DNA of 64,000 nt from Branchiostoma floridae. Lineage: Eukaryota > Chordata > Leptocardii > Amphioxiformes > Branchiostomatidae. The translations under genes were made by a program, and so were the position numbers. The stretch is from the NCBI RefSeq assembly GCF_000003815.2, contig NC_049985.1, positions 4,616,234-4,680,233 of the forward strand, given 5' to 3'. Positions 11,114-23,100 of this stretch are shown here, piece by piece. Under the pieces are notes generated by a model. The model was not told the DNA's origin. It saw only the letters and a program-made list of their open reading frames with translations, and did not search any database. The stretch's first letter is position 1. Each line of letters starts with the position of its first letter.

Positions 11114-14100
11114 TGACAGGATAAGAAGGTTGGCTTTGCCTCATGGGGTTCAATGTTGGTCCCATAGAAAACTGCATACTAATCAGGGAGAATTATTGAG
11201 AAGTTATAATAAATAAAACAAAAATTCACAGAAAAAGTCAACATTTTACAGGTTCTTCAACCTAGACTCCCTTTGTCTGTTGCCTGACATGACATGATTT
11301 GTTGCAGGTACCTTGACTATGGGGAAGACGGGTGGAAGAAGCAAACAGCTACAGCACTGCAGCAGGTGGAGACGTGAGTGAAATACATAAGATATGATAC
11401 ATTATCTGTTTAGAGTAGACCTGGGCTGTCTCCAGCTTTAAATGTTTTTAAGTTCCACTCATTGTTATTTGATTTTCAGTTGTCATTATGAAAATGCATT
11501 TTTATCGACTTCCTGTCATGAAGTTAAGATTTTTTGGATGCACAGGCTGAAAGTCCTGTCTCTGGTTGTTGGGATGGGTCCTGGACACAATCTGTTTGCC
11601 AGAGTACCATCCTCCGTGGAGACCGCTGGCTCACTGCTTTCGCTTGCTAATCCATGGTTAGTATACTAAGCAAAAGTATAGAGACAGTGGTCACTACGGA
11701 GGATGGTACTCAGGCTAACAATCTGTGGGAGTGTTTTAAGTCAGTCACTTGATCAGATTTTCCTGAATACTGTAATACCAAGAAGAAAAGCTCTTTACTA
11801 TAGCATCAATAGTCCAGGGCTTAACTTGTGTGCTGTTTTTTATCCAGTTTCACAGATGACGTGAGGAAAAACTTTGAGGCTACGCTGGACTGGCTGCATG
11901 AACATGCCTGCTCCAGGTCCTTTGGGCTGGGTGAGTGCTAATACTGTAATTCCTGATTTTTTCAATGTACTGTTTTGTTCATGGTTTTCACGGTGATGAC
12001 TGTAACTTAAACTTATCATTACCGATAACGAATAATTCACAGCCTTTTTCTATGTGCACCTGCCGCGACAGTGAACATTTAGTTCCGAGAACAAGTTAAA
12101 TTTTCTCAGACCGTGAAAGTATGGTACCGAGAAGACAAATTGAATTACAGTATATTGAATGTTGAATAATTTAGAAAAGTAATGTATAGTGCAGTAAGTC
12201 TTGAAATGTTTATTTTTAATGTTATTTTCCCTTTTTCTGTTGCCAATGTCTGCTGTGGAATCATGTCAGAGCTAATTGACTCAGAATCTTGAAATGTTCT
12301 GACTATGTTTTATTTGTAATGTATTATTCTCCCTTTTTGTCTTTTACCACTGTCTGCTGTGAGATCATGTCAGAACGGATTGTCTTTAAGGCTCTGGGTT
12401 TGAATCCCATATATGCATGCGGTCACTCGAGTCGGGTTAGAATAAAGCCAAACGTCCTGTGTTTGAGACACCACCCCTAACAAAATATGGATTCTTCCTG
12501 GTGTTACTGGATCAAACCTTACAGTCCAGTCTTTTTAACCTACTGTACTAAAAGATATTTCATCCCATCAAAAGGTACAAAGATGCCGTGGGATGAAAAG
12601 TACCTTGTAGAGTCCCTGTCTGACTCCACCATCTACATGGCGTACTACACTGTGGCACATCTACTGCAGGGAGGGACTTTCAACGGCTCCAAACCTGGAC
12701 CTCTGGGAATCAGGTGCCAAATATTTCACAGTGCGCGTTTGCAAGCTCGCGAAGCTCTGTCATACAGTAAACACACTTTTCTATAGTGATTCTACATGTA
12801 ATATATGATTGAAGGATACACCATGCAAAACCCAATGGATACAATGTACATAGCTAATATCTGTGACCAACTGACACACAGAAACACAAGAATATCTGCC
12901 AGCCTGCTGTCTACTAAATACAGTATACTCTCTTATAAGTGATTGGTTACCATGAAACACATGAGAAACACATTAGAATCAGAGTCTCTAATTGGCGATA
13001 GGGAAACCTTTTGGATGTACAAAACTTTGAGGGAGGGACTTTAAATGGCTCCAAACCTGGACTACTGGGAATCAGGTTCCTACATTTTGCACTTAATGAA
13101 CATGTTACTTTGTCATTTTAGGTCTAAAAATTATCTGACTTTTTGTCGCCTTTCGTTTGAAATCTCTCTGAAGACTCACAGTACTAGTGTTTAAAGGTCT
13201 GTACATGCAGGTTGCAAGTTCTTGCAACATGTTTGAAAGAAGGGGAATTGTTTGTGGAGATTTTATGTTCCCAGTTTTTAAAACTAATGTAAACATTTTC
13301 CCTTGTAGGATTCTAACTAAGTTTACAGACAGAAACATTTGTACATTGTTACCTACTAGTGTAGTTAAACCATACTTGAGTACAGATTTTCTTTTACCCT
13401 TATATTATCTATAGGGCCCTGGACTATGTTTACATGTTGTAAATCATTGAGATTTATGTGTCATATAAATCCAGATTAGCCAATCATGTACTATTACTGA
13501 TGTCCTCTTTTGCATCCCAGGGCTCAGGTCTCAAATATTTTCTTGGGTTTATGTATGTAAAGATATCAATGTGTACTAGTATACATCATATTCTTGACAT
13601 CTAAGGGTTAGAAAGATAATAAAAATGTCTGTCAATAGTGTCATGGTACTTGTTTAAGAATTTGATAGTATATAACTATGTTTTGTTATTAGTTTTTTTC
13701 TGACATTCTACTTAAATTAAAGTGGTGCACCCAAAAAAGTTTCGGTGCACCCAATTTTTTAAGCTGGGTGCACCAGTGCACCTAATCCCAAAAATGAATT
13801 TCGAGCCCTGCATCCACTGGGACAGTCATGTCATCCTTTTCCATTTAAATTCACCTTCTCCAGACCAGAGCAGATGACCAGGCAAGTATGGGACTATGTG
13901 TTCTTCAAGTCGGCGCCCTTCCCAAAAACGGATATTCCCAAGGACAAGCTGAACAGGATGAAGCGAGAGTTTGAGTACTGGTACCCTGTAGACCTGAGGG
14001 TGTCGGGGAAGGACCTGGTGCCCAACCACCTGACTTACTTCCTGTACAACCACTGTGCCATCTGGCCAGACAGGTGAGCACCTATAACTAAGGAGAGATA

Positions 14101-17100
14101 GCGGTAATATGTACCAGTACAAAACCAGTGAGTTTTTCTTGTTGGACTGTGGTCCGAAAAATGATCTGTTATCATGCAGTGTCTCTTGCAGTTTAGCAAA
14201 AAGTATAACTCTGATTCGTGTACACTTAATCCCTATTTTTTTTTAATTTGCACAGCAAAGACAAATGGCCACAAGGTGTGCGAGCCAATGGGCATCTGTT
14301 GCTGAACTCTGAAAAGGTTTGTTTCTCAGTGTTCCTCCAAGAAACAGTTAGGCCATGTTGATTTGATTACATGGAAGACATCCGCACTCGCACCAAATTT
14401 CAACCAATGAGTGACTGGTAATTAACAGTTCGACCAATGAGAAAGCGGCTGCATGTCTGTCAAATCTTTGTACATGTATGTTCCATATTTCAATGTTTTT
14501 ATGGAGGTCAGCAGAGCTATGGAATCGGTCCATTGTTTTATTGGTCAATCAGCCCTTATAATTTGTCATACCCAATAATTTAAATTTTATAGATCCCAAC
14601 TGTTTCCTAAGCTTTTTTGCTGTTTCAAATTTTGCAAAAGCTAAAAAGAAATATGTCTCCTTTAATTTCCAGATGTCCAAGTCTACTGGGAACTTCCTAA
14701 CACTGAGTGGTGCCATTGAGAAGTTTTCTGCAGATGGTAATTTTAACTAGTCTTTGATTCAAGTAGTACTTTTTAGATATTAAACGTGTACCATGATATA
14801 TTATTGTGTACTATGTATGTGTGTCTGTCTTTCTGTCTGTATGAAGACATACATGGAGAATGCCAACCCAACTTTGTGGAGAGGATGGTGACTGTTTTTG
14901 AAACGCATGACAGACATAGATGTATTTCTAAATTGTGTTGTTCTCAAACAGAAAAATATCGTTGATGCGAGTGTGTGTGTGGCATTCTGTAGAAATGTGG
15001 CTGGCATTTGCAGATGTAGGTGACACTGGAGAGAATGGTGGATCGGTTATTGAAACGTCTGACAGGCATAGATTCTGAATGGAGTAGTTCTGTATCTCAA
15101 CGATGAATGTACATGTGCTGTATGTACATGTAGGCATGCGGCTGGAATTGACGGCCGCAGGGGACACAGTAGAGGATGCAAACTTTGCGGAGAGGATGAA
15201 TGTTATTGAAACGGCTGAAAGACATAGATTGTGTTTCTGAATTGTGATTCAGGTGTGTGTGTGATGTTCTGAAGGAATCCAGCTGGCTTTGGCTGACGCA
15301 GGGGACACCATGGAGGATGCCAACTTTGTGGAGAAATGCCGATATTATTGAAACAACTGACAGACAGAGATCATTATATTTCTGAATTGTGTGTTGTTCT
15401 CAAACATAAAAATATTGTTGATGCAAGTGTGTGTGTGGCATTCTGTAGGAATGTGGCTGGCATTTGCATCTGATGTAGGTGGAGAGAATGGTGGATGTTA
15501 TTGAAATGACTGACAGACATAGATTCTGAATTGTGTACTTCTGTATCTCAACGATGAATGTACATGTCTGTAGGAATGCGGCTGGCGTTGGCGGACGCAG
15601 GGGACACCGTGGAGGATGCCAACTTTGTGGAGAGGATGGCGGATGCGGGGATCCTGCGCCTGTACACATGGCTGGAGTGGGTGAAGGAGATGCTGGCCAC
15701 GAAGGACACTCTGAGGGGGGGACCCCCCACAAACTGGTCAGACAGGGCCTTCGTCAGGTTTGTTTGTTTTACATAACCCATAAATTACTTTTAGACTTTA
15801 CACACCAGTTTTGTACTCTAGGTACAATGTATAAGCTTAGTTCACATGAGACCAAATGTTAAGGTTTGATCCACTTACACCAGGAAGGACCCCTAAAGAT
15901 TGTTGCATATACATGTACTAGTAGATTTTATACTCACGATGCTCTGGGTCAATTTATGTTTAAGCATATGGCTGAAGCTGTGGTCCTGGGTCTTCATCGT
16001 GGGTCACTGGATATGGCTGAAGCTGTGGCCCTGGGTCTTCATCGTGGGTCACTGCGTATGGCTGAAGCTGTGGCCCTGGGTCTTCATCGTGGGTCACTGC
16101 GTATGGCTGAAGCTGTGGCCCAGGGTCTTCATCGTGGGTCACTGCATATGGCTGTAGCTGTGGCCCTGGGTCTTCATCGTGGGTCACTGCATATGGCTGA
16201 AGCTGTGGCCCTGGGTCTTCATCGTGGGTCACTGCATGTGGCTGAAGCTGTGGCCCTGGGTCTTCATCGTGGGTCACTGCATATGGCTGAAGCTGTGGCC
16301 CTGGGTCTTCATCCTGAGTCATAGCATATGGCTGAAGCTGTGGCCCTGGGTCTTTATAGGTCACTGAGTATGGCTGAAGCTGTGGCCCTTGGTCTTCATC
16401 GTGGGTCACTGCATATGGCTGAAGCTGTGGCCCTGGGTCTTCATCCTGAGTCATAGCATATGGCTGAAGCTGTGGCCCTGGGTCTTCATCGTGGGTCACT
16501 GCATATGGCTGAAGCTGTGGCCCTGGGTCTTCATCGTGGGTCACTGCATATGGCTGAAGCTGTGGCCCTGGGTCTTCATCGTGGGTCACTGCATATGGCT
16601 GAAGCTGTGGCCCTGGGTCTTCATCGTGGGTTACTGCATATGGCTGTAGCTGTGGCCCTTGGTCTTCATCGTGGGTCACTGCGTATGGCTGAAGCTGTGG
16701 CCCAGGGTCTTCATCGTGGGTCACTGCATATGGCTGAAGCTGTGGCCCTGGGTCTTCATTGATGATAGTCTTTGCGTACGGTGCAAGCTTGCCGTTTTTC
16801 CCTTTTCCTGACACATCAACGTATGCCACGGCGTATGGCTCAATGTCATTGTCGTGTTGATCTGATGTCTGTATGTGAGCAAAGGAGGTCGTTGCGTACG
16901 GTGCAAGCTTGCCGTTTTTCCCTTTTCCTGATACATCGACGTATGCCACAGCATACGGCTGAATGTCATCATTGTCGTGTTGATCTGATGTCTGGATGTG
17001 AGCAAAGGAAGTCGTTGCATACGGTGCAAGCTTGCCGTTTTTCCCTTTTCCTGACACATCAACGTATGCCACGGCGTACGGCTGAATGTCATCATTGTCC

Positions 17101-20100
17101 TCTGTCGCCTGGTCCTGAATAGGATTTGGTCGTCTCCCTGGAGACGAGTCTCTGTCCGATGCTTGCAGACCCGCCGAGTTTGAGTACACGACAGCGTACG
17201 GCTCAATCTTATCGCTTCCGTCTGTTTCGGCAGGGGCATCGTGACGGGCCAAACGGCGGTTGTAGAAATAGACGATTCCCACTGATGCTGACACAAGTAG
17301 GAGGGGCACAACAACAGCTGCAATGATGGCATTGACGTGGCGTCTGTCATCGTCCTCAGTGATGTTTGGGCTATCGGGAAGATTGACAATGTCAATCCCT
17401 GTGGCATACATTGAGCTTGTTGTGTCGTAAGTGTACTCCTTCTCTGTGGGAATGGTGTCGTCGCACAGACTCGAGTTGAAGGTGTGAGAACCTGTGGTGA
17501 TGGACGCGTCCGTGACGGTATGACAGACATCCTTCCTCATGGTGACCAGGAGAGTCCCACGCAGGTCAGCAGGCAATGCGCACCTCAGGAACATCGGAGC
17601 AAAAATCTGCTCCAGGTCTGAGAGGTTGCAGATGAACCACGTGAGATTCCCGTCACATTCCAGCTTGTTGCTCTCAACATCGAGACGCGAGATCCGGGTC
17701 TGACGCAGGCGCAGGACTCGGCTGTCGATTGTGGTGATGTCGTTTCTATGCAGTGTTACAGCCTCCAGCGCTGGCGGCGGAAGCAGTGCATCGACGGGCA
17801 CAGCAGGCAGGCGGTTCATGGCTAACCCCAACCTGTTGAGGTTAGGCAGGCCACGGAATGCATGCTGAGATATGACGGAAATGGCATTCCTGTCAAGGCT
17901 CAAGGTAACCACCATCTCAAGCCCGAGAAACGTATCAGGTTCTGAATGAAGAAAGAAAAAAAAGCCAGTGTTAATGGTGAATGATGATGAAATGATGACA
18001 ACAAAGTTCAAGGAATGAGAATGTCAAGGAAACCAGTCGAACCATTTTATAGCCAGTTGCCCAGTGGGAAACGCCAGCCAAAAGTTTAGGCTGCCCATGA
18101 ACAGTTCAGGTATTTAGCCACAAGTAAAAGGGCTTTACATTATTTTAAGGAGTTTAAAGACTGTTCATGGTAACAAAATGCACCCACTGAAAAACAATGA
18201 ATTGTGCATGTACAACAAAAATGGCTTGACATGCACAGGGCTTTACAGCCCTGAAAGTGCCAGAGGGTCTTTTTGTTCCTAGATTCTGCCTTGTTTAATG
18301 GTATGAACTGAAATAACAGGAGTTGTTGACAGAAAAATGTGTTGTTGTTTTTAAACACCAATACTTGATGGTATGACTGTGAAAAGTAACAAGTATATCA
18401 AAATGCCCCTCATGAAGAAATCTCACTTTCCAGATTGGCACTTTTACTTGCCCATGACAATCAGGCTAGTGGACCAATCCTGCAGAATTTCATCACTAAG
18501 TCTTCATCAATAATATGTGCATGCAATCTCTCGGTTTGGCATTGCAAATGAAGATCATCTAGGATGCAATAATGAAATAAAAAAATCAAATAGAAACAAT
18601 AATGAAGTAAGATGAAATCATGAAGTAAGAAATCACTAATTTGAGCCTACCAAGGCTTGAGATACGGTTGTCAGCAAGGCTGAGGGTGTTGACCAATCGG
18701 AGACCGCGGAAAGCCCCTGGCTGCACCGCGGAAACGTTTGAGTTGTAGATGTGAAGGACCTGAACTCGCGGGCTGTTTGGGAAAGCCCACTCCTGAATCG
18801 TAGGAGAACGGAGGTGCTTGATGAAGATTGATCGCGTGGCTGGGTGGAAGTCGGTTGGTATCACTTCAAGACACGCGGGGAAGCTATATTTTCCTCCATA
18901 CCCAATCCAGCTACAGGGGGACCCCGCCCAATTTTTATCGGGACAGCGGCAGATGACTTCCTGTGTAACATGCCATATGTGGGACCAACAGCTGCCTGGG
19001 CACCGAAGAGCTTTCTTCACAGGAAGCGCTGATGACGGGACATGCAACAGAACACTCGAAGCCAAGAGCAACATGACAAGCAGTGACTTGTTTCCCGCCA
19101 TCTTGGTCACTCCTGACACATAGGCTAATCTATGATGGCTGGTTGTGAGAATTATACATTTAATTTGTCCCAGGCCTCAATATTTATTTTATATACATAA
19201 ACAGGGCTCGATATACTTTTTTTCTGCATTCTTGCACTGGTGCAACTTGCAAGTAACATTGAAAATTACCTGCACCAGACAAATTTTACCTGCACCACTC
19301 TGGACTTAAGAATTATGAATCATAATAAAATTGTTCAGGAACTATGCATTGCTATTTTTTCTTTCATACTTTATCAATGCAGCTAATGACAATCTATACA
19401 CAGTCATCATAGGACATTTATGTATAAAACCCAGTACATGGACCAGTGCAGGTTAGGTGCAGGTAGACACCAGAAATACCTGCACAGCTCCAATTTTATC
19501 TGCACTAACCTGTATATACCCAGTACATGACCAGTGCAGGTTAGGTGCAGGTAGACACCAGAAATACCTGCACAGCTCCAATTTTATCTGCACTAACCTG
19601 CATATGCAGGTGGTATTTCGAGCCCTGATGTATGATATGAATGTTGTTTCTGTATTATTGCTCTCAACTACCCAGTAGTTTTGAATAAATATGAAGATAC
19701 GGCAAAGATTAGTTGAATTTAATCATACATAATTTGTCAACCTCCGGTTCTGTCAGACTAATTTTCTCAGTAGCTTTGTATATGGAGAGGATATCAAGGT
19801 CTTTCTGCAGATCAACAATTCATAACACTCACTTTTCGTCCAAACATAAAGAAAACCCCAGGCAGTGTTTAATCAAATGTAAATAGAAGTTTACACACAT
19901 ATACAGCGAGACAGCATGCTAAAACTAGAGAATGAAAGGAAATATACTGGTGTAAGTGGATCTTTTCGTTGGACGGTAAGGATGGAAACGTTCAAAACAT
20001 CACTTTACGACACCCATCGTGGTTTGGGACTTTTTGAGCATCTGTAACAGTTGCTGATATTGAAATAATAGTGCACAACAAGGCTAAGACTAGCATTAAG

Positions 20101-23100
20101 AATTCACTCTAAATAATTTGCCTTGGGATGAAATCTTCAATTTCTTGTTAGAAATGTACGAGTGGGAGTATGTATTTTGAGTCCTTGCCTTGTTTTGCTA
20201 AAAATAGTGTTATCGGTTATTAACGACCAATACTCTCTTATAAGTGTGATGAAATCTTTAATGTGCTCGGGGTGTGGCTCTCCCCGAATACGGGACCTCC
20301 ATTTAACGTCATATCCGAGGGACGGCCCCAAGCAAAGCTTTCACCTGAGTGAAGTTCTCTTTCCTTAATTCTTTTCAGCTCAATGAACAAAGGCATCCTG
20401 GAAACTGCTGCCAGGTATGACAGGATGATGTTCAAGGAGGCTGTGAAAACTGGCTTCTATGAGTTTCAGGTATGTCTTAAATTTTCATTTAGCTAATTCA
20501 TGTACTAGAGAAGTACAAGAAAATATTACAACCATAATGCTATACACATTGCGTCTAAATTTTGTGTAGTTGCCATGGTGATAAGTATAAAGACAACAAT
20601 GTCATGCATTACTTAATAATACTGTAAATGTTTTTAAGTTTGCGGGGATTTAATTTCGCGGTAGCGGGAAAAAGGACTTTTCGCGATGGATTTAAGTTCA
20701 CGGTAACACCATAGACTGCAATAGAATATAATTATAGAAAAATGTTCGCGGTGGTTTCAAATTCGCGGTGAAGTGGTCACCGCGAAAACCGCGAACATTA
20801 ATCCACCGCAAACATTTCTGCATTTACAGTATTAAGTATAAACACAATTTCATGCAGTACTTGATACATAAGTAAGAACACAACAATGTCATGCAGTACT
20901 TGATGATATGTTCATGTTTTGATATATTTTGCAATCAAAGGTTTGTGTAAATTCATAAGGAATTGAAGAGAATTTGTATTACCAAGGAGCTTTTTAGCCT
21001 GTGTTTACACAAGCTCTCGCCGGCTGGGCTTAGTGAACCCCTCCCCCCGAGGGCGGCGGCAATCGTAGGGCCGGCCGCTAGGGGCGCGATTTTAGTCAGG
21101 CTAGAAGCTTTTATATCTGATATAAAAGCTCCTTGGTATTACACAGGTATATGATGTGGGGTAACATACTATAAGGATTTATCATTCTATCAAGTTCTGC
21201 TCTCTCTTTGTTGTATAGTCTTCGTTCTACTACAAAAATTTTTTTTTGTTGACACTCAAAGTTTTATCTTTCCCCCAGGCTGCCCTGAGTAAGTACAAGG
21301 AGATAGCGACAGAAGGCATGCACCGTGAGCTGGTGTTCAGGTTTATCGAGGTGCAGACCCTGGTGCTGGCACCCGTCCGTATATCTGAGATATCTTTCAA
21401 TGTGATTGAATTATTGACACTAAGTTTATATTTCCACCAGGCTGCGCTGAGTAAGTACAAGGAGATAGCTACAGAAGGCATGCACCGTGAGCTGGTGTTC
21501 AGGTTTATCGAGGTGCAGACCCTGGTGCTGGCACCCGTCCGTATATCTGAGATATCTTTCAATGTGATTGAATTATTGACACTAAGTTTATATTTCCACC
21601 AGGCTGCGCTGAGTAAGTACAAGGAGATAGCTACAGAAGGCATGCACCGAGAGCTGGTGTTCAGGTTTATCGAGGTGCAGACCCTGGTGCTGGCTCCCGT
21701 CTGTCCGCACCTCTGTGAGCACATCTGGGGGCTGCTGGGAAAGGTAGGGACTCTTTTTATTCAAGAAAAGTACAATGGTACAGATACAAATAAACACAAA
21801 TGAACATGCAAAAACAATAAGCTACATATATTATTAAAAAGTACAATGGTACAGATACAAATAAACACAAATAAACGTGCAAGAACAATAAGGTACATAA
21901 AAAAACAGAGACAGGTTACCATAGTTCAGTGTAATGAACAAGATAATGTCAGGAAATGAAAATAGCCATTTATAATAGTTGATATTGAGTATGAAGTACT
22001 TCAGTCAAACAGTGTTCCCCACTTACCCCAATACTTCTTCAACTTCCCTCTATGAGTTGCAATACAAAATGCTGAATACTGAAGGGAGTGTATGGTCAAT
22101 CTTGAAATGTTCATGAGGGGTTTTATCTGGGGGCTGCTGGGAAAGGTAGGGCGCAAAATGTTGATGAATACTGTAGGGGGTGTACAGTCAACCTTGAAAT
22201 GTTCACTGTTTTATTTTTGCACTTATTGTGGTAACGTTTTTGTAGTTATTATGTCTGGAAGGAGAGAGTCAAAGTCAAAGTAGAACTGGTCCGGGCATCT
22301 CGCCCATGATGATGATGATGATGTGGTGACTTTTCTATCATGAAATCATGACACCACAGTTCCGCAATTGGCATTTGATCAATGCTAGACTAGTGTAAAG
22401 AAGTTGAGACAGAAGACTAGTGCTACATGTAGAAAGGTCCCAGAAAGTTGGCAGGGATGCAAAATGTTGATGAATACTGAAGGGAGCAGGGTTCTAGCCA
22501 GCGTCCATCCTTCTGTCCTGGGGATGGACAAATATTTTGCCCATTCTGTCCTCTATGATGGACAAAAATCGACATGTTAAGATATTAAAACAGATGCCAT
22601 TAATTAAACCAGGTAGAGTCTACATTCAAGCAAAATTTCTAACTCAAAATGCAGGAAATAGCATTTCAGAGGGACTAGATTTCAAAATTTTCCACGTGTA
22701 GCATACCCCCCGACCCCCCGAGGATCGTCGCGCCTTTGGCACTCAACAGGATTTCCAAATCAAAATCCAGGGGATGGACAAAAAATTCAGGCTGGCTAGA
22801 ACACTGGAAGGGAGTGTATGGCTAATCTTTGAATATTCACGTTTTTTTTTGCAGTTACTGTGGTGACTTTGAATAATTGTAAAAATCATGACCCGACAGT
22901 TCCGCAATGGGCATTTGATCAATGCTAGACTAGTGCAACAAAGTTCAGACAAAAGTGCTACATGTAGAAATGTCCCAGAAAGATGGCAGGAAAAATATTT
23001 CGCCCAAGTCCACAGTTTTTCCCAGTGATAGGCCAGGATAAGGGCGCCTCATTGTTATTTCTCAGATTGTTATTGCCAGAAGAGGATTCCGAAGATGAAG

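Noticed and set aside
10869-11177. Minus-strand frame with a long His-Thr run
   Set aside because: Translation of the GT microsatellite.
15866-16649. Long plus-strand open frames rich in [14 protein letters not shown] and [13 protein letters not shown]
   Set aside because: They are complements of the 45-bp coding repeat of the minus-strand LRR protein. They lack domain logic, and their openness follows from the repeat length being a multiple of three.
21279-21378. Copies 1 and 2 of the triplicated LARS1 exon as separate coding exons
   Set aside because: Each is 100 nt and ends before the conserved CPHLCEHIW block, so splicing them in would shift the frame. They are treated as partial duplicates unless introns are retained.
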